This document shows positions 34,106-45,985 of a stretch of DNA of 64,000 nt, piece by piece. A program made the position numbers and the translations under genes. This stretch comes from Comamonadaceae bacterium. Lineage in GTDB: Bacteria; Pseudomonadota; Gammaproteobacteria; Burkholderiales; Burkholderiaceae_C. The stretch spans positions 186,001 through 250,000 of the forward strand of contig JAIXUG010000028.1 of the NCBI GenBank assembly GCA_027484105.1, in the 5' to 3' direction. The notes under the pieces are model-generated. The model was not told the DNA's origin. It searched no databases and saw only the letters and a list, made by a program, of their open reading frames with translations. Within the stretch, counting starts at the first letter, position 1, and each line of letters starts with the position of its first letter.

Positions 34106-36160
34106 TCAGGCGGACAAGTCCTGCGGGCTGTCGCTGAGGTCGACCGCAATGGTCACCGGGCCTGCTGGCAGGTTGTCCTCGTCTTCGCTGTCTTCGGCCT
34201 CCATCAACGCTTGAGCATCGGCGTCCAAGTGCTCAGTCACGGTCCCGCGCACATCCAGCGCCATCAGGTCCACCTCGGCCAGTTTGACGCGCACGCGCGC
34301 GCCACGCGGCAGGCTTTGCGCACCCATCACGCTGAACATCAAGGGCAAGGTGTCAGCGCGCACCAGCCAGATGCCGCCCCCCATTTCCTTGACCAGACTG
34401 GCCTCGAGCTCCTCGATGCCTTGCTGCTGCACATGGCGCAGGGTCCAGTAGCGCTCCATGCTGGACTGCACACTGTTGTAGGCGCTGTAAGCCGCGTCAA
34501 AGCCACTGATGATGGAGAACAACTCCGCGTCTTTGGGCTTGAAGGGCGCGGCCAAAGCGGCCGTGGCACCGTGGCGTGCACAGGCGATGATTTGCCACTG
34601 GTTCACCAAGTCGGTGTAGCGGCGCAGCGGCGAAGTGCTCCAGGCGTAGCTGGGCACGCCAATGCCCGCATGCGGCAGTGCCTTGGTGCCCATGCGCACC
34701 TTCACGCCCGGCGCCATGCTGGCCTGGCTGCGGTAAATGCCAGGCACGCCCAACTGGGCCAGCCACTGGCCCCAGGTGCTATTGGCCAAAATCATGGCTT
34801 CGGCCACCATCAAATCGAGCGGTGCACCGCGCTTGCGCGTGCCAATCAGCACGGTCTCTTCGCCCGTCGGAGGGGTGTCGTTGCTGGGACGATCGAGTTT
34901 GAAGCTGTAGTCGGGTCGGTTGAAGGTCTCGGGCTTGCCGCGCACCACTTCGCGCCGCGCTTTCAGGGTCTGGGCCAGACGCCAGAAAAAGCCCAGCGTG
35001 GCGCGGCTCACCGGCACATCGGCATGGTCGCTCTGGTCCTCGCCTTCGAGCCACTCGCGGGTGATGCGCTCATCGAGCTGGTCATGCCGCAGATTGACCA
35101 AAATCGGCACCCGCTCCAGCCGGGTTTCGCTGGCTTGCACTTCGAGCGTGTCTTCGCTGAACGTCACATACAAGGACACAGCGGGACAATCGCGCCCTTC
35201 GGTCAAGGTGTACGCCTGCACCACGCTGTCGGGCAGCATGGTGATTTTGTAGCCGGGCATGTAGACGGTGGACAGGCGCTGACGACCCAGTTGGTCGATC
35301 GGGCTGCCCGGCGTCAGGGCCAAGCCGGGTGCGGCGATGTGGATGCCCACGGTGACCGTGCCCGTGCCCAGCCCTTGCAGGGACAACGCGTCATCGATCT
35401 CGGTGGTGTGTGAATCGTCAATCGAAAAAGCCTGCACCGGGGCCAGCGGCAAGGCATCTGTGATGGCCGGGGCCTGGAGCGCAGGAAAGCCTGTGCCCTT
35501 GGGGAAGAGGTCGAACAAAAAACGCTGCCAATGAAAATCCCAGGCCGAGGCGATGGCCCCGGCGCTTTGCAGCAAAGCCAAGGGTGCGGTCTGGCTGCTT
35601 TTGCTGGCTTCGACCACCGCCTTGTATTCGGGGGCGTTTTTGTCGGGGCGAAACAGGATTTTGTACAGCTGCTCACGGATCGGCTCGGGGCATGATCCGC
35701 CCACCAATTCAGCCGACCAGGCTTCGATCAAGGCTTGCACCTGCTTTTTCTTCTCGATGGCCAGCAAGGCCTGCTGCACGATCTCGGCCGGGGCTTTCTT
35801 GAAGCGGCCTTTGCTGCCCCCCCGGCGAAAGTAGTGCGGCGCTTCGTGCAGACGCAGCAAAGACGCCACTTGCTCCACGGTGCTGGCGTTGGTGCTGAAA
35901 TAGTCTTTGGCCAGGTCGCCAAAGCCAAACTCCTCGTCGGGCGCGCATTCGTAAGCCAGTTCCAACTCGATGCTCTGACTCAATGCGGCGGCATCGCTGA
36001 GCAAGTTGGCCGGGCTTGGTTTGTCAAATTTGAGCAACAAGTGGGCCGACTTGACTTTGACCCGTTTGCCCGAGTCCAGTTCGACCTGCGCAGAGGCCTC
36101 GGCTTCGGACAGGATCCGACCGGCCATGAATTTGCCGGCATCTTCAAATAATACGTACAT
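34106..36160 (-). CDS. RNB-domain (RNase II family) 3'-5' exoribonuclease
   Basis: A 684-residue protein with a central RNB catalytic domain. The metal-binding aspartates are in SIDDSHTTEIDDALSL, and the substrate-channel motif is TSPLRRYTDLVNQW. The N-terminal 200 residues do not look like the usual two cold-shock domains, and the C-terminal S1-like part is short. An acidic tail (EAEDSEDEDN) precedes the end. The longer frame to 36208 is set aside for ATG at 36160 (MYVLFEDAGKFMAGR). The RNA target is unknown; it is clearly not full-length RNase R. Confidence 0.93.
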   Translation of the reverse strand: MYVLFEDAGKFMAGRILSEAEASAQVELDSGKRVKVKSAHLLLKFDKPSPANLLSDAAALSQSIELELAYECAPDEEFGFGDLAKDYFSTNASTVEQVASLLRLHEAPHYFRRGGSKGRFKKAPAEIVQQALLAIEKKKQVQALIEAWSAELVGGSCPEPIREQLYKILFRPDKNAPEYKAVVEASKSSQTAPLALLQSAGAIASAWDFHWQRFLFDLFPKGTGFPALQAPAITDALPLAPVQAFSIDDSHTTEIDDALSLQGLGTGTVTVGIHIAAPGLALTPGSPIDQLGRQRLSTVYMPGYKITMLPDSVVQAYTLTEGRDCPAVSLYVTFSEDTLEVQASETRLERVPILVNLRHDQLDERITREWLEGEDQSDHADVPVSRATLGFFWRLAQTLKARREVVRGKPETFNRPDYSFKLDRPSNDTPPTGEETVLIGTRKRGAPLDLMVAEAMILANSTWGQWLAQLGVPGIYRSQASMAPGVKVRMGTKALPHAGIGVPSYAWSTSPLRRYTDLVNQWQIIACARHGATAALAAPFKPKDAELFSIISGFDAAYSAYNSVQSSMERYWTLRHVQQQGIEELEASLVKEMGGGIWLVRADTLPLMFSVMGAQSLPRGARVRVKLAEVDLMALDVRGTVTEHLDADAQALMEAEDSEDEDNLPAGPVTIAVDLSDSPQDLSA

Positions 36161-36204
36161 GGCCGGATTTTCCCATGCCACCCGACCATTCGGCCCGCCG
36201 GGCT

Positions 36205-36789
36205 TCAAGCCAGCTTCAGAAATTCAAGGATTTGCGGCAAGTACATCTCGAAATCGCTCAGGGCATGGTCGCTGCCCTCGATCAGGCGCACCTGGCCCGC
36301 CTGATGGCGGGCGAACATTTCGTGCCAGTCCAGCACCTCATCGCCTTGGGCGATCAAAGCCAGTGTATCGGGCGATGTTGGCAAGGGCTGACTTTCCAGC
36401 TCCAGCAGCTCCTGCACATAGCCAGGCTCAAAAAAAATGCTTTGGGCGGGGTCGTGCCAGACCGGGTGTTCGCCAATGTGACGGGCCAGATCGCGCGAAG
36501 GGCGCACAGCCGGGTTGATCAGCACCGCCCGACAGCTGAGGTGGGCCGAGAGCCATGCGGCATAAAAACCACCCAGCGAGGAGCCCATGACCGCCATCTG
36601 ATCGCGCGGCCAAGCGGCCACCCCGTGCAGCAGCATGTCGATGGCTTGCCGAGGGGAGGCAGGCAATGGCGGACACCACCAGGTGACTTGGGGGTGTTGC
36701 GCCTGGATGCAACGGGCCATGGTTTGCGCCTTGACCGATTGAGGCGATGAACGAAAACCGTGCAGGTACAGCAGGTGTGTCTTGACCAT
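36205..36789 (-). CDS. yqiA: YqiA/UPF0227-type alpha/beta-hydrolase esterase
   Basis: A 194-residue alpha/beta hydrolase. The family start LLYLHGFRSSPQSVKAQ is followed by the nucleophile elbow VMGSSLGGFYAAWL, an acidic residue region LIAQGDEVLDW, and the histidine in IEGSDHALSDF. E. coli YqiA cleaves short acyl esters; the physiological substrate is unknown. It begins 6 bases after kup and is followed by the RNB gene. Confidence 0.9.
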   Translation of the reverse strand: MVKTHLLYLHGFRSSPQSVKAQTMARCIQAQHPQVTWWCPPLPASPRQAIDMLLHGVAAWPRDQMAVMGSSLGGFYAAWLSAHLSCRAVLINPAVRPSRDLARHIGEHPVWHDPAQSIFFEPGYVQELLELESQPLPTSPDTLALIAQGDEVLDWHEMFARHQAGQVRLIEGSDHALSDFEMYLPQILEFLKLA

Positions 36790-36795
36790 GCGCGG

Positions 36796-38664
36796 TCAGA
36801 TTTCGATTTTGGAGCCCAACTCGACCACCGCATTGGTGGGCAGGTTCAAGAACTCGGCAGCGGCGCTGGCGTTGTGGTGCATCTGGGCAAACAGTTTTTC
36901 TCGCCAGTTGGCCATGCCGCCGCCGATTTTGGGAATCACGATGTCGCGTGACAAGAAATAGCTGGTCGTCATGGGGTCGAGCTTGTAACCGTCGTCCTCA
37001 ATGGTGGCCAGTGCCGATGGCAAGTCGGGGTTGTCCTTGAAGCCATAGTTGACAATGACTTGCCAGCAGTCATGGCCCAGTGGCGTGACCTCCAGGCGCT
37101 GTCGGGCGTCCATGCGGGGCACTTCGTGGCTGCGCACCGTCACAAACAAATTGCGCTGGTGCAGCACTTTGTTGTGTTTGAGGTTGTGCAGCAAAGCGTT
37201 GGGCACGGTGCCCAGCTCAGAGGTCAAAAATACCGCTGTGCCTTCCACGCGCGCGGGGGGGACACAAAAAACAGCGTCCAAAAAGTCGTTCAAGCGCAAG
37301 GCATCCGAGCGCAATGAGTCGTTGAGCAAGCGCCGACCATCGTGCCAGGTCAGCATCAAGGTAAAAATGGCGGCGCCGATCACCAGCGGGAACCAGCCGC
37401 CGTCCAGCAACTTCAGCATGTTGGACGCCCAAAACGCCAGATCCACCACAAAGAAGAAACCGGTCGCGCCAATGCACAAGGCCAGGGGCAGCTTCCAGGT
37501 GTAGCGAATGACAAAAAAAGTGAGAAAGGTGGTGATGAGCATGTCGGTGCACACCGCAATGCCGTAAGCCGCCGCCAGGTTGCTGGACGACTTGAACATG
37601 ACCACGGCCAGCACGATGGCCACAAACAAGCCCCAATTCACAAAGGGCATGTAAATCTGGCCGGTGTCGGTCTCGCTGGTGTGCTGCACTTGCAGGCGTG
37701 GCAAGTAGCCCAGCTGAATGACCTGTTTGGTGACGCTGAAGGCACCAGAAATCAGGGCCTGCGAGGCGATCACCGTGGCCATGGTGGCCAGGCCCACCAT
37801 GGGCAACAAGGCCCAATCAGGGGCCATCAAATAAAACGGGTTTTTCACCGCCTCGGGCTCGGCCAGCAACAAGGCACCTTGGCCAAAATAGTTCAAGGTC
37901 AGGCAAGGCATGACCACGCTGAACCAGGCCAAGCGGATCGGTTTTTTCCCAAAATGGCCCATGTCGGCATACAGGGCCTCGGCACCCGTCACACACAAAA
38001 CCACGGCGCCCAAAATGATGAAAGTGGTGCCGGGGTTGTGCCACATGAAGCCCAATGCATGGTGCGGGCTGATGGCCAACAAAATTTCCGGGCGCTGGAC
38101 GATGTGGGAGACCCCCAACACGGCAATGGCCAGAAACCAGACCAGGGTGATCGGGCCAAAAAACTTGCCGATGCCTGCCGTTCCCCGCTTTTGTACCCAA
38201 AACAAAATGAACAAAATCAAGAGGGTCAGCGGGATGACGAATTTTTTGAACGTCGGCGAGATGATCTCCAAGCCCTCAACCGCCGACAACACCGAGATGG
38301 CCGGGGTGATGACGCCATCGCCATAAAACAGGCAAGTGCCAAAAATACCGACCAAGAGCAACACTTTGCGCAACTGGGGCTTGTCTTTGACCGATTGGGA
38401 AGCCAGTGCCAACATGGCCACCAAACCCCCTTCGCCGTGGTTGTCTGCGCGCAGCACCAACACCACGTATTTGACCGAGACAATGGTCGTCAAGGTCCAG
38501 AAAAAGATCGACAGAATGCCGTAAACGTTGGCGGGCGTGAAAGGGACGTGGCCTGAACCAAACACCTCTTTCATGGCATACAGCACGCTGGTGCCAATGT
38601 CGCCGTACACCACACCAATGGCCCCCAGGGTCAGGGCGGCGAGAGAGGATTTTGAGGAGGACAC
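36796..38664 (-). CDS. kup: KUP-family potassium uptake permease
   Basis: A 622-residue inner-membrane K+/H+ symporter. The N terminus [20 protein letters not shown] is the family signature, followed by about 12 helices to residue 440 (for example [15 protein letters not shown] and [20 protein letters not shown]). A soluble C-terminal domain of some 170 residues contains [18 protein letters not shown]. Its own promoter may lie in the 198-base gap before gshA, which holds small hairpins (for example GGGCGC-N6-GCGCCC at 38706-38723) but no clear terminator. Confidence 0.96.
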   Translation of the reverse strand: MSSSKSSLAALTLGAIGVVYGDIGTSVLYAMKEVFGSGHVPFTPANVYGILSIFFWTLTTIVSVKYVVLVLRADNHGEGGLVAMLALASQSVKDKPQLRKVLLLVGIFGTCLFYGDGVITPAISVLSAVEGLEIISPTFKKFVIPLTLLILFILFWVQKRGTAGIGKFFGPITLVWFLAIAVLGVSHIVQRPEILLAISPHHALGFMWHNPGTTFIILGAVVLCVTGAEALYADMGHFGKKPIRLAWFSVVMPCLTLNYFGQGALLLAEPEAVKNPFYLMAPDWALLPMVGLATMATVIASQALISGAFSVTKQVIQLGYLPRLQVQHTSETDTGQIYMPFVNWGLFVAIVLAVVMFKSSSNLAAAYGIAVCTDMLITTFLTFFVIRYTWKLPLALCIGATGFFFVVDLAFWASNMLKLLDGGWFPLVIGAAIFTLMLTWHDGRRLLNDSLRSDALRLNDFLDAVFCVPPARVEGTAVFLTSELGTVPNALLHNLKHNKVLHQRNLFVTVRSHEVPRMDARQRLEVTPLGHDCWQVIVNYGFKDNPDLPSALATIEDDGYKLDPMTTSYFLSRDIVIPKIGGGMANWREKLFAQMHHNASAAAEFLNLPTNAVVELGSKIEI

Positions 38665-38862
38665 AGAGAAAAAGCCCGAACGGGGTCAGGCCTGATGGTT
38701 GGTATGGGCGCTATTGTGCGCCCAAGCCTGAGCCGGTGTCACCGGACAGGTCACAAAAATGTTGCAGTGCAGCAACTTTTGAGCGCAACGCCCTGAAAAC
38801 AGAGGGTGTCCCTGACGCCAGGGCATGGTGCCGACACGCTGAAACGCCCTGGTTGAACTTCA

Positions 38863-40158
38863 TCAGTCGTAGACCTCGGCCTCGGGGTCGGTGGCTTCCA
38901 GTTCGTAACTGGCGGCCAGCATGGCCAAGCGGCCGATCACGCCGTACATGTAAAAACGGTTGGGCACGCTGGCGCCGGGTTTGACGCCCGGTTGGGGCAG
39001 GTGCGGGGTGTCGGCAAAGGCCAGGGGCACAAAACTGGCCCCGGGGGCGTTCAGGTTTTCGTCCACGCCGCGCTCGGCATGCACGCGGTAAAAACCACCC
39101 ACCACATAACGGTCCATCATGTACACCACCGGCTCGGCCACCGCATCGTTGATGCGCTCGTTGGTGAGCACACCTTCCTGAATGATCACATCATTGACGG
39201 TCTGGCCGTCCTTGATCACATTCATCTTGTTGCGGGTCTTGCGGTTGATGGCATCCAGATCGGCCACGTCACGCACCGTCATGATGCCCATGCCGTAAGT
39301 GCCGTTGTCGGCCTTGACGACCACAAAGGGCTTTTCGTTGATGCCGTATTCCTTGTATTTGCGCTTGATCTTGGTCAGCAGCGCATCCACATTGCTGCGC
39401 AGGCATTCCATGCCCGTGCCCTCGGCAAAGTTCACATCACCGCACTGGCTGAACATCGGGTTGATGAGCCAAGGGTCGATGCCCAGCAACTTGCCAAAAC
39501 GTTTGGCCACTTCTTCATAGCTCTGAAAATGCTTGGTCTTGCGGCGCACGCTCCAGCCCGCGTGCAGCGGCGGCAGCAAAAACTGCTCGTGCAGCTCCTC
39601 CAGAATGCCTGGCGCACCGGCTGACAAATCGTTGTTGAGCAAGATGGTGCAGGGGTCAAAGTCTTTCAGCCCCAAGCGGTGCTGGCTGCGCACCACCGGC
39701 TCCAGGGTCACACTCTCGCCATTGGGCAAATCGATGACCGTGGTGTCCTTGATCTCGGGGTTGATCGAGCCCAAACGCACATTCAGGCCCGCCATGTGGA
39801 AGATGCGCTGCAACTGCGCCACATTGGTCAGGTAAAAAGTATTGCGGGTATGGTTCTCGGGAATGATCAGCAGGTTTTTCGCCTCGGGGCAGATCTTTTC
39901 GATGGCCGCCTGCGCCGCCTGCACCGCCAAAGGCAGCATCTCGGGCGTCAGGTTGTTCCAGCCACCCGGATAAAGGTTGGTGTCCACCGGAGCCAGCTTG
40001 AAGCCCGCATTGCGGATGTCCACCGAGGTGTAAAACGGCGGCGTGTGCTCCATCCACTCCAGGCGAAACCAGCGCTCGATGGCGGGCATGGAGTCGAGGA
40101 TGCGCTGCTCCAGCTCATTGATGGGGCCAGTCAAGGCGGTGACGAGGTGGGGGACCAT
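38863..40158 (-). CDS. gshA: Glutamate-cysteine ligase, ATP-grasp proteobacterial type
   Basis: A 431-residue enzyme for the first step of glutathione synthesis. It belongs to the type found in beta- and some gammaproteobacteria, which is not related to E. coli GshA. Seen are PVDTNLYPGGWNNLTPEML, NRKTRNKMNVIKDGQTVND and KPFVVVKADNGTYGMGIMTV. An AAAGG ribosome site lies 7-8 bases before the ATG. It follows proA by 70 bases. gshB is not in the window. Confidence 0.93.
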   Translation of the reverse strand: MVPHLVTALTGPINELEQRILDSMPAIERWFRLEWMEHTPPFYTSVDIRNAGFKLAPVDTNLYPGGWNNLTPEMLPLAVQAAQAAIEKICPEAKNLLIIPENHTRNTFYLTNVAQLQRIFHMAGLNVRLGSINPEIKDTTVIDLPNGESVTLEPVVRSQHRLGLKDFDPCTILLNNDLSAGAPGILEELHEQFLLPPLHAGWSVRRKTKHFQSYEEVAKRFGKLLGIDPWLINPMFSQCGDVNFAEGTGMECLRSNVDALLTKIKRKYKEYGINEKPFVVVKADNGTYGMGIMTVRDVADLDAINRKTRNKMNVIKDGQTVNDVIIQEGVLTNERINDAVAEPVVYMMDRYVVGGFYRVHAERGVDENLNAPGASFVPLAFADTPHLPQPGVKPGASVPNRFYMYGVIGRLAMLAASYELEATDPEAEVYD

Positions 40159-40228
40159 GGGCGACCTTTAAGGAGCTTGGTGAACAAAAACAAAATTCAT
40201 ATGTGGCCAAAACCTGGCTTTGCAAGCA

Positions 40229-41509
40229 TCAGACACGCACCTCACCTTCACCCAGCACCACGTACTTGAGTGAAGTCAGGCCTTCGATGCCCACCGGACC
40301 CCGGGCATGGAATTTGTCGGTGCTGATGCCGATCTCCGCGCCCAAACCATACTCAAAACCGTCGGCAAAGCGGGTGCTGGCGTTGACCATGACGCTGGCC
40401 GAGTCCACTTCGCGCAAGAAACGCTGGGCGTGCATGTGGTCGCGGGTCAGGATGGCATCGGTGTGGTGGCTGCTGTAGTGGTTGATGTGGGCAATCGCCT
40501 CATCCAGCCCTGCAACCACCCTGACGCTGATGATGGGCGCGAGGTATTCCTCGAACCAATCTTGCTCGGTGGCGTCTTCCAAACGGGCCCCTGTCACCTG
40601 GCTCAAAATGGCTTTGGATTCTGGGCAGCAGCGCATCTCCACGCCTTTGGCGGCGTAAATGGCGCCGATTTGGGGCAAAAACTCGCCCGCCACGCCCTGC
40701 GCCACCAACAAGCTCTCGCTGGCATTGCAGGGGCTGTACTTCTGGGTTTTGGCGTTGTCGGCCACCTTCACAGCCATGCCGATGTCGCACGGATCGTCCA
40801 CATAGGTGTGGCAATTGCCATCCAGATGCTTGATGACGGGCACCTTGGCTTCGGCGCTGATGCGCTCGATCAAACCCTTGCCACCGCGCGGGATGACCAC
40901 ATCCACAAATTGCGGCATGGTGATCAGTTGGCCCACGGCAGCGCGGTCGGTGGTTTGCACCAGCTGCACGGCGTCCAGCGGCAAGCCGCTGTCGCTCAGC
41001 GCTTGCTGCACCAGACGGGCCAGGGCTTTGTTCGACTCGATGGCTTCGGAGCCGCCGCGCAAGATGCAGGCGTTGCCGCTCTTGATGGACAGACTGGCCG
41101 CTTCGATGGTCACATTGGGGCGGCTCTCGAAAATCATGCCAAACACGCCAATCGGCACCCGCATCTGGCCCACGCGGATGCCGCTGGGCACCTGCTTCAT
41201 GCCAATGATCTCGCCGATCACATCGGGCATGGCCGCCAATTGCTCGCAGCCTTGGGCACAGGTTTCCAGCACTTTGGGGCTGAGCTTCAGGCGGTCCACC
41301 ATAGGCTCGGCCAAACCGGCGGCGCGGGCACGGTCCAGGTCCCTGGCGTTGTCAGCTTGCAGGGCCTGGGTGTTTTCGCGCAAGAGGGCGGCCAAACGGC
41401 GCAAAGCCGCGTTCTTGGTGGCCGCGGAGGCCTTGGCCATCAGGGCCGACGCTTTTTTGGCTTGCTGGCCCAAGGCCTGCATGTGGGCAGCGGTGTTCAG
41501 TTCGGTCAT
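40229..41509 (-). CDS. proA: Gamma-glutamyl phosphate reductase
   Basis: A 426-residue NADPH-dependent reductase for proline synthesis, turning gamma-glutamyl phosphate into glutamate semialdehyde. Markers are [34 protein letters not shown] and the catalytic cysteine in [16 protein letters not shown] at 41509 ([20 protein letters not shown]) is the normal start; the frame extends into holA to 41596. It lies 29 bases after holA. proB is not in the window. Confidence 0.97.
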   Translation of the reverse strand: MTELNTAAHMQALGQQAKKASALMAKASAATKNAALRRLAALLRENTQALQADNARDLDRARAAGLAEPMVDRLKLSPKVLETCAQGCEQLAAMPDVIGEIIGMKQVPSGIRVGQMRVPIGVFGMIFESRPNVTIEAASLSIKSGNACILRGGSEAIESNKALARLVQQALSDSGLPLDAVQLVQTTDRAAVGQLITMPQFVDVVIPRGGKGLIERISAEAKVPVIKHLDGNCHTYVDDPCDIGMAVKVADNAKTQKYSPCNASESLLVAQGVAGEFLPQIGAIYAAKGVEMRCCPESKAILSQVTGARLEDATEQDWFEEYLAPIISVRVVAGLDEAIAHINHYSSHHTDAILTRDHMHAQRFLREVDSASVMVNASTRFADGFEYGLGAEIGISTDKFHARGPVGIEGLTSLKYVVLGEGEVRV

Positions 41510-41538
41510 GCGCCCATTTTCGCAGATGCTCAAGAGCC

Positions 41539-42591
41539 TCAGCGCACCATGCAAAAACGGGAAAAACGCACCGCCAAACGCTGCAAGGCCTGCCATGGCT
41601 CCGTCGGCCAGTCTGGCACTTTCAAACCTTTGACGATGCCGTCCACTTGGTGGGCCGCCAACAACAGACCGCTGAGCCGCGTTTCAGTCAAGCGCGGCAG
41701 CACCCGCTCAAACAAACGTTCACGTGTTCCCCAAATGCGCTGCTCGCGCAGGGCCATGGGCAAAGGTTTGCCTGCCGCCATGGCGTCTTTCACACGCTTG
41801 AGGGCGCGGATGTCTTCGGCCAGGGTGTAGTGCACCAACACAGCGGCCTCTCCTTCGGCCTGCAAACCGTCGAGCATGCGCTGCACCCGCGCGACTTGCC
41901 CGGACAACACCGACTCGGACAACTTGAAGACGTCATAACGGGCCACATTCACCACAGACGCTTCCACCTGGGCCTGGCTGATGTGGCCGGGGGGATAGAG
42001 CAAGCCCAACTTTTGAATTTCCTGAAAAGCGGCCAACAGATTGCCCTCTACCCGGTCTGCAAAAAATTGCAGGGTGCGCTGCCCCTCTTCACCCGGCAAG
42101 ACGCTCTGACCTTGAAGCTGCAGGCGCTGGGCGATCCAGGCAGGCAAGGCACTGCGCTCTACAGGATCGATTTGCAGGGAGACCCCGAAATTTTCCAGCG
42201 CACCAAACCAGGCCCCTTTGCGGGTGGGCGCATCCAGGCGCGGCAAAGTGATCAAGGTCAAGGTGCTGTCTTGGCCTTCGGCAGAGGCGGCCAACTGCTG
42301 AAGCGCTTGACTTCCCTCTTTGCCAGGCTTGCCAGAGGGAATGCGCACTTCCAGGATTTGCTTGTCTGCAAACAAGCTGAGGGAGCCTCCAGCAGCCAAG
42401 ACTTCGCTCCAATCAAAATGTGCCCCCGACACGGTGAACACGCTGCGCTCGGTATAGCCCTGCAGCCGGGCCGCTGCACGGATGGCGTCGGCCGCCTCTT
42501 GCTGCAACAAGGGCTCATCGCCCTGCAAAACATACAGACTGCGCAAGCCTTTTTGCAAATGGGCAGACAGCTGTGAGGGGTTCAGTTGCAT
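41539..42591 (-). CDS. holA: DNA polymerase III subunit delta
   Basis: A 350-residue clamp-loader subunit that opens the beta clamp. The family layout is visible: [21 protein letters not shown] near the N terminus, [20 protein letters not shown], and the helical collar at the C terminus. It begins 7 bases after lptE. The leuS-lptE-holA order is common in betaproteobacteria. Confidence 0.94.
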   Translation of the reverse strand: MQLNPSQLSAHLQKGLRSLYVLQGDEPLLQQEAADAIRAAARLQGYTERSVFTVSGAHFDWSEVLAAGGSLSLFADKQILEVRIPSGKPGKEGSQALQQLAASAEGQDSTLTLITLPRLDAPTRKGAWFGALENFGVSLQIDPVERSALPAWIAQRLQLQGQSVLPGEEGQRTLQFFADRVEGNLLAAFQEIQKLGLLYPPGHISQAQVEASVVNVARYDVFKLSESVLSGQVARVQRMLDGLQAEGEAAVLVHYTLAEDIRALKRVKDAMAAGKPLPMALREQRIWGTRERLFERVLPRLTETRLSGLLLAAHQVDGIVKGLKVPDWPTEPWQALQRLAVRFSRFCMVR

Positions 42592-42598
42592 CTTGGCG

Positions 42599-43147
42599 TC
42601 AAGGCTTGAGCGCTGGCGAAGGACTCTGTTTGGCGGGCGGTTTCACCATCGCCAAGCGCCGCATCATCTGCTGCACGATGTCGCTTTGCATGTCTCGGTA
42701 CATCATGGCCTGCTCGATTTCCTTGGACAAAGCCGCAGTCTCCGTAAAGCTCAAGTCACGCTGCTGTGACAATTCCACCCCATCGATCCAGGTCAGGCCA
42801 TCGGGTGAACGCAAGCGAAACTTGACACGCAAGCGCAGCTGCAATTCACGCACCTGCCCCAAGGCATTGATGCCGACCACCACCTGCTGGCGCTCTTCAC
42901 TCAAGATGTCCAAAATGACATCGGCCTTGAGCATTTGCTGGGGATCGCTCCACACCTCAATGCGCCTGGTGCCCAACAAATTGCGGCGCAACTCCACCCC
43001 CAACGGGGATTCGATCGCAAAGTTGGCATAAAGCGTCTTGAAAGGGTAATCACCGACCGTGCGCAACTGAAAGCCACAAGCGGTCAAACCCACCACCACA
43101 GGCATGGCGAACAAACCCAGCAAACGACGTCGGCTTGGGGCGTTCAT
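42599..43147 (-). CDS. lptE: LPS-assembly lipoprotein LptE
   Basis: A 182-residue outer-membrane lipoprotein that plugs LptD and helps place lipopolysaccharide on the cell surface. The signal peptide MNAPSRRRLLGLFAMPVVVG ends in the lipobox LTAC-G at Cys24. GFQLRTVGDYPFKTLYANF follows, as usual for LptE. The C terminus is basic and proline-rich. It starts 12 bases after leuS. Confidence 0.93.
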   Translation of the reverse strand: MNAPSRRRLLGLFAMPVVVGLTACGFQLRTVGDYPFKTLYANFAIESPLGVELRRNLLGTRRIEVWSDPQQMLKADVILDILSEERQQVVVGINALGQVRELQLRLRVKFRLRSPDGLTWIDGVELSQQRDLSFTETAALSKEIEQAMMYRDMQSDIVQQMMRRLAMVKPPAKQSPSPALKP

Positions 43148-43159
43148 GCTCTGCCGCCC

Positions 43160-45919
43160 TCAGACCACCACGTTGACCAAGCGACCTGGCACCACAATCA
43201 CCTTTTTGGGCGCAGCGCCTGCAGCCTGCTTGACAAAGGCTTCATGGCCCAAGGCGGCGGCCTCGATCTGTGCTTTGTCGGCCGATGCGGACACCTGGAT
43301 GGACCCGCGCAGCTTGCCGTTGATCTGCAGCATCAACTCGATCTGGTCACGCTCCAGCGCCGACTCGTCCACCAGGGGCCAAGGCGCATCGAGCAACTCG
43401 CCAACAGCCTTGGCGTAACCCAGTTCTTGCCAGATTTCATCGGTGATGTGGGGGCAAGCGGGGTAGAGCATGCGCATCAAAAGCGACACCCCTTCGCACA
43501 GGGCGGCGCTGTCACCGGCGCTGCCGTCAGGCTTGAAGTCTTCCAACGCGTTGAGCAGTTTCATGCAGCCGGACACCACGGTGTTGTATTGCATGCGCTC
43601 GTAGTCGTAACCCACTTGCTTGAGCACCAGGTGCATCTCGCGACGCAAGGCCTTGGCGGGGTCGCCCAAGACGGCTTGACTCAGGTTCTGACTGGTGGCC
43701 GAGCGCAGCAGATCATGGTGCTTGAAAGCGAAATTCCACACACGGCGCAAGAAACGGTAACTGCCTTCCACGGCCGAGTCGTTCCACTCCAGCGTCACTT
43801 CGGGCGGCGCGGTGAACATGGTGTACAGCCGCGCGGTGTCGGCACCGTATTTCTCAATCAGGTCCTGCGGGTCCACGCCGTTGTTCTTCGACTTCGACAT
43901 GGTGCCCACGCCTTCGTAGTCGATTGGCGTGCCCACAGGCAAGCGGCCGTCGCCGCTGTCGGCTTCGTTCTTGAGCTTGGCACCGATGACCTTGCCTGAA
44001 TCGTCGAGCACATGCTCGACGTCGTGCGGCCAGAAGTAGTCCTTGCCGCCCTTGGCGGTGCGGCGCGAATAAATGTGGTTCAGCACCATGCCCTGCGTGA
44101 GCAACTTGCTGAAGGGCTCGTCGACCTTGACCAGCCCCAGGTCGCGCATGACTTTGGTCCAAAAGCGCGCGTAGAGCAAGTGCAGGATGGCGTGTTCGAT
44201 ACCGCCGATGTATTGGTCCATCGGCATCCAATAGTCCGCACCCTCTGCCACCATCTTCTCGGTGTGGGTCGGGTCGCAATAGCGCATGAAATACCAGGAC
44301 GAATCCACAAAGGTGTCCATGGTGTCGGTCTCGCGCCGGGCGGGTTTGCCACACACCGGGCAAGTCACACCCGCGTGGAAACCTTCGTGCTTGTGCAGCG
44401 GATTGCCCGAACCGTCCGGGATGCAGTCTGGCGGCAGCACCACGGGCAGGTCTTTTTCGGGCACAGGCACGGCGCCGTGCTCCTCGCAATGGATGATCGG
44501 GATCGGGGTGCCCCAGTAGCGCTGGCGGCTCACGCCCCAGTCACGCAGACGCCAGGTGGTTTTCTTCTCGCCCAGGCCTTTGGCGGCCAGCAGTTCAGCC
44601 ACCTTGTGGGCGGCTGCTTTGTAGCTCAGGCCATCGAGCTCGCCGGAGTTGACGCACACACCGTCCTTGGTCGCATACCACTCGGACCATGCGGAATCAT
44701 CAAAAGCGGTCTTGGCGTTGCCTGCGTTGGGCAACGATGATGAGCTGGCGTCTGAGGCGCCCGACGCAGGCGACGACAAGGTCGCCCCACGCTGCGCCAC
44801 CACTTGCTTGATTGGCAAGGCGTACTTGAGTGCAAACGCGAAGTCTCTTTCGTCGTGCGCGGGCACGCCCATCACGGCACCGTCGCCGTAACTCATGAGC
44901 ACATAGTTGCCCACCCACACCTCGACCTGCGCACCGGTCAGTGGGTGCGTGACGAACAGGCCAGTCGCCATGCCCTTTTTCTCTTGGGTGGCCAACTCGG
45001 CTTCGGTGGTGCCACCGGTTTTGCATTCTTCCTGGAAGGCAGCAAGTTTGGGGTTGCTGGCCGCGGCATGCAGCGCCAGCGGGTGTTCGGCGGCCACGGC
45101 GCAAAAGGTCACGCCCATGATGGTGTCGGCGCGGGTGGTGAAGACGTACATCTTGCCGTCACCGATCAAGGCGCCGTCAGCGCCTGCAATGCTGTGCGTG
45201 AACGCAAAGCGCACACCTTCGCTCTTGCCGATCCAGTTTTCCTGCATCAGGCGAACTTTGTCGGGCCAGCCGTTGAGCGTGGCCTTGTCGTTGCCGATCT
45301 GCACGTGGTCCAGCAGTTCTTGCGCGTAAGCCGTGATGTTCAGGTAGTAGCCCGGGATCTCGCGCTTTTCCACCGGTGCACCGGTGCGCCAGCCTTTGCC
45401 GTCGATCACCTGCTCGTTGGCCAGCACGGTCTGGTCCACAGGGTCCCAATTCACGACCTGGGTCTTGCGGTAGGCGATGCCTTTTTCGAGCATCTTCAAG
45501 AACAGCCACTGGTTCCATTTGTAATAGGTCGGGTCGCAGGTGGCGACTTCGCGCGACCAGTCGATGGCCAAGCCCATCGCCTGCATCTGCTTTTTCATGT
45601 ACGCGATGTTCTCGTAGGTCCACTTGGCCGGGGGCACGCCGTTTTTCAAGGCGGCATTCTCGGCAGGCAGACCAAACGCGTCCCAGCCCATGGGCATCAA
45701 GACGTTGAAGCCCTTCATGCGCAGGCTGCGCGTGAGCATGTCGTTGATGGTGTAGTTGCGCACATGGCCCATGTGCAGCTTGCCGCTGGGGTAAGGCAGC
45801 ATGGAGCAGGCGTAAAACTTCTTTTTGCTGGCGTCTTCGGTGACGCGGTAGGCATCGCGGGCCGTCCAGCGGGACTGCGCTGCGGGTTCGACTTCGAGGT
45901 GGTTGTACTTGTCTTGCAT
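43160..45919 (-). CDS. leuS: Leucyl-tRNA synthetase
   Basis: A 919-residue class I synthetase. HIGH appears as [16 protein letters not shown] and KMSKS as [14 protein letters not shown]. The CP1 editing domain holds the threonine-rich signature [13 protein letters not shown]. Inside that domain, at about residues 392-415, is a short Ala/Ser-rich insert ([19 protein letters not shown]) that looks like a disordered loop. ATG at 45919 ([11 protein letters not shown]) is the family start; the frame opens at 45946. It follows exbD by 66 bases. Confidence 0.97.
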   Translation of the reverse strand: MQDKYNHLEVEPAAQSRWTARDAYRVTEDASKKKFYACSMLPYPSGKLHMGHVRNYTINDMLTRSLRMKGFNVLMPMGWDAFGLPAENAALKNGVPPAKWTYENIAYMKKQMQAMGLAIDWSREVATCDPTYYKWNQWLFLKMLEKGIAYRKTQVVNWDPVDQTVLANEQVIDGKGWRTGAPVEKREIPGYYLNITAYAQELLDHVQIGNDKATLNGWPDKVRLMQENWIGKSEGVRFAFTHSIAGADGALIGDGKMYVFTTRADTIMGVTFCAVAAEHPLALHAAASNPKLAAFQEECKTGGTTEAELATQEKKGMATGLFVTHPLTGAQVEVWVGNYVLMSYGDGAVMGVPAHDERDFAFALKYALPIKQVVAQRGATLSSPASGASDASSSSLPNAGNAKTAFDDSAWSEWYATKDGVCVNSGELDGLSYKAAAHKVAELLAAKGLGEKKTTWRLRDWGVSRQRYWGTPIPIIHCEEHGAVPVPEKDLPVVLPPDCIPDGSGNPLHKHEGFHAGVTCPVCGKPARRETDTMDTFVDSSWYFMRYCDPTHTEKMVAEGADYWMPMDQYIGGIEHAILHLLYARFWTKVMRDLGLVKVDEPFSKLLTQGMVLNHIYSRRTAKGGKDYFWPHDVEHVLDDSGKVIGAKLKNEADSGDGRLPVGTPIDYEGVGTMSKSKNNGVDPQDLIEKYGADTARLYTMFTAPPEVTLEWNDSAVEGSYRFLRRVWNFAFKHHDLLRSATSQNLSQAVLGDPAKALRREMHLVLKQVGYDYERMQYNTVVSGCMKLLNALEDFKPDGSAGDSAALCEGVSLLMRMLYPACPHITDEIWQELGYAKAVGELLDAPWPLVDESALERDQIELMLQINGKLRGSIQVSASADKAQIEAAALGHEAFVKQAAGAAPKKVIVVPGRLVNVVV

Positions 45920-45985
45920 AGGGCTAAATTGTAGGGGCTGCACCAATCCGGTCAGGGGCCCGGGGGTGTGCCAAAAACCGCTGGG

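Noticed and set aside
38665-38862. Small RNA or terminator between gshA and kup
   Set aside because: Several short stems exist, such as GTTGC-AGTGCA-GCAAC at 38761-38776, but none has a convincing tail on the coding strand or a promoter.
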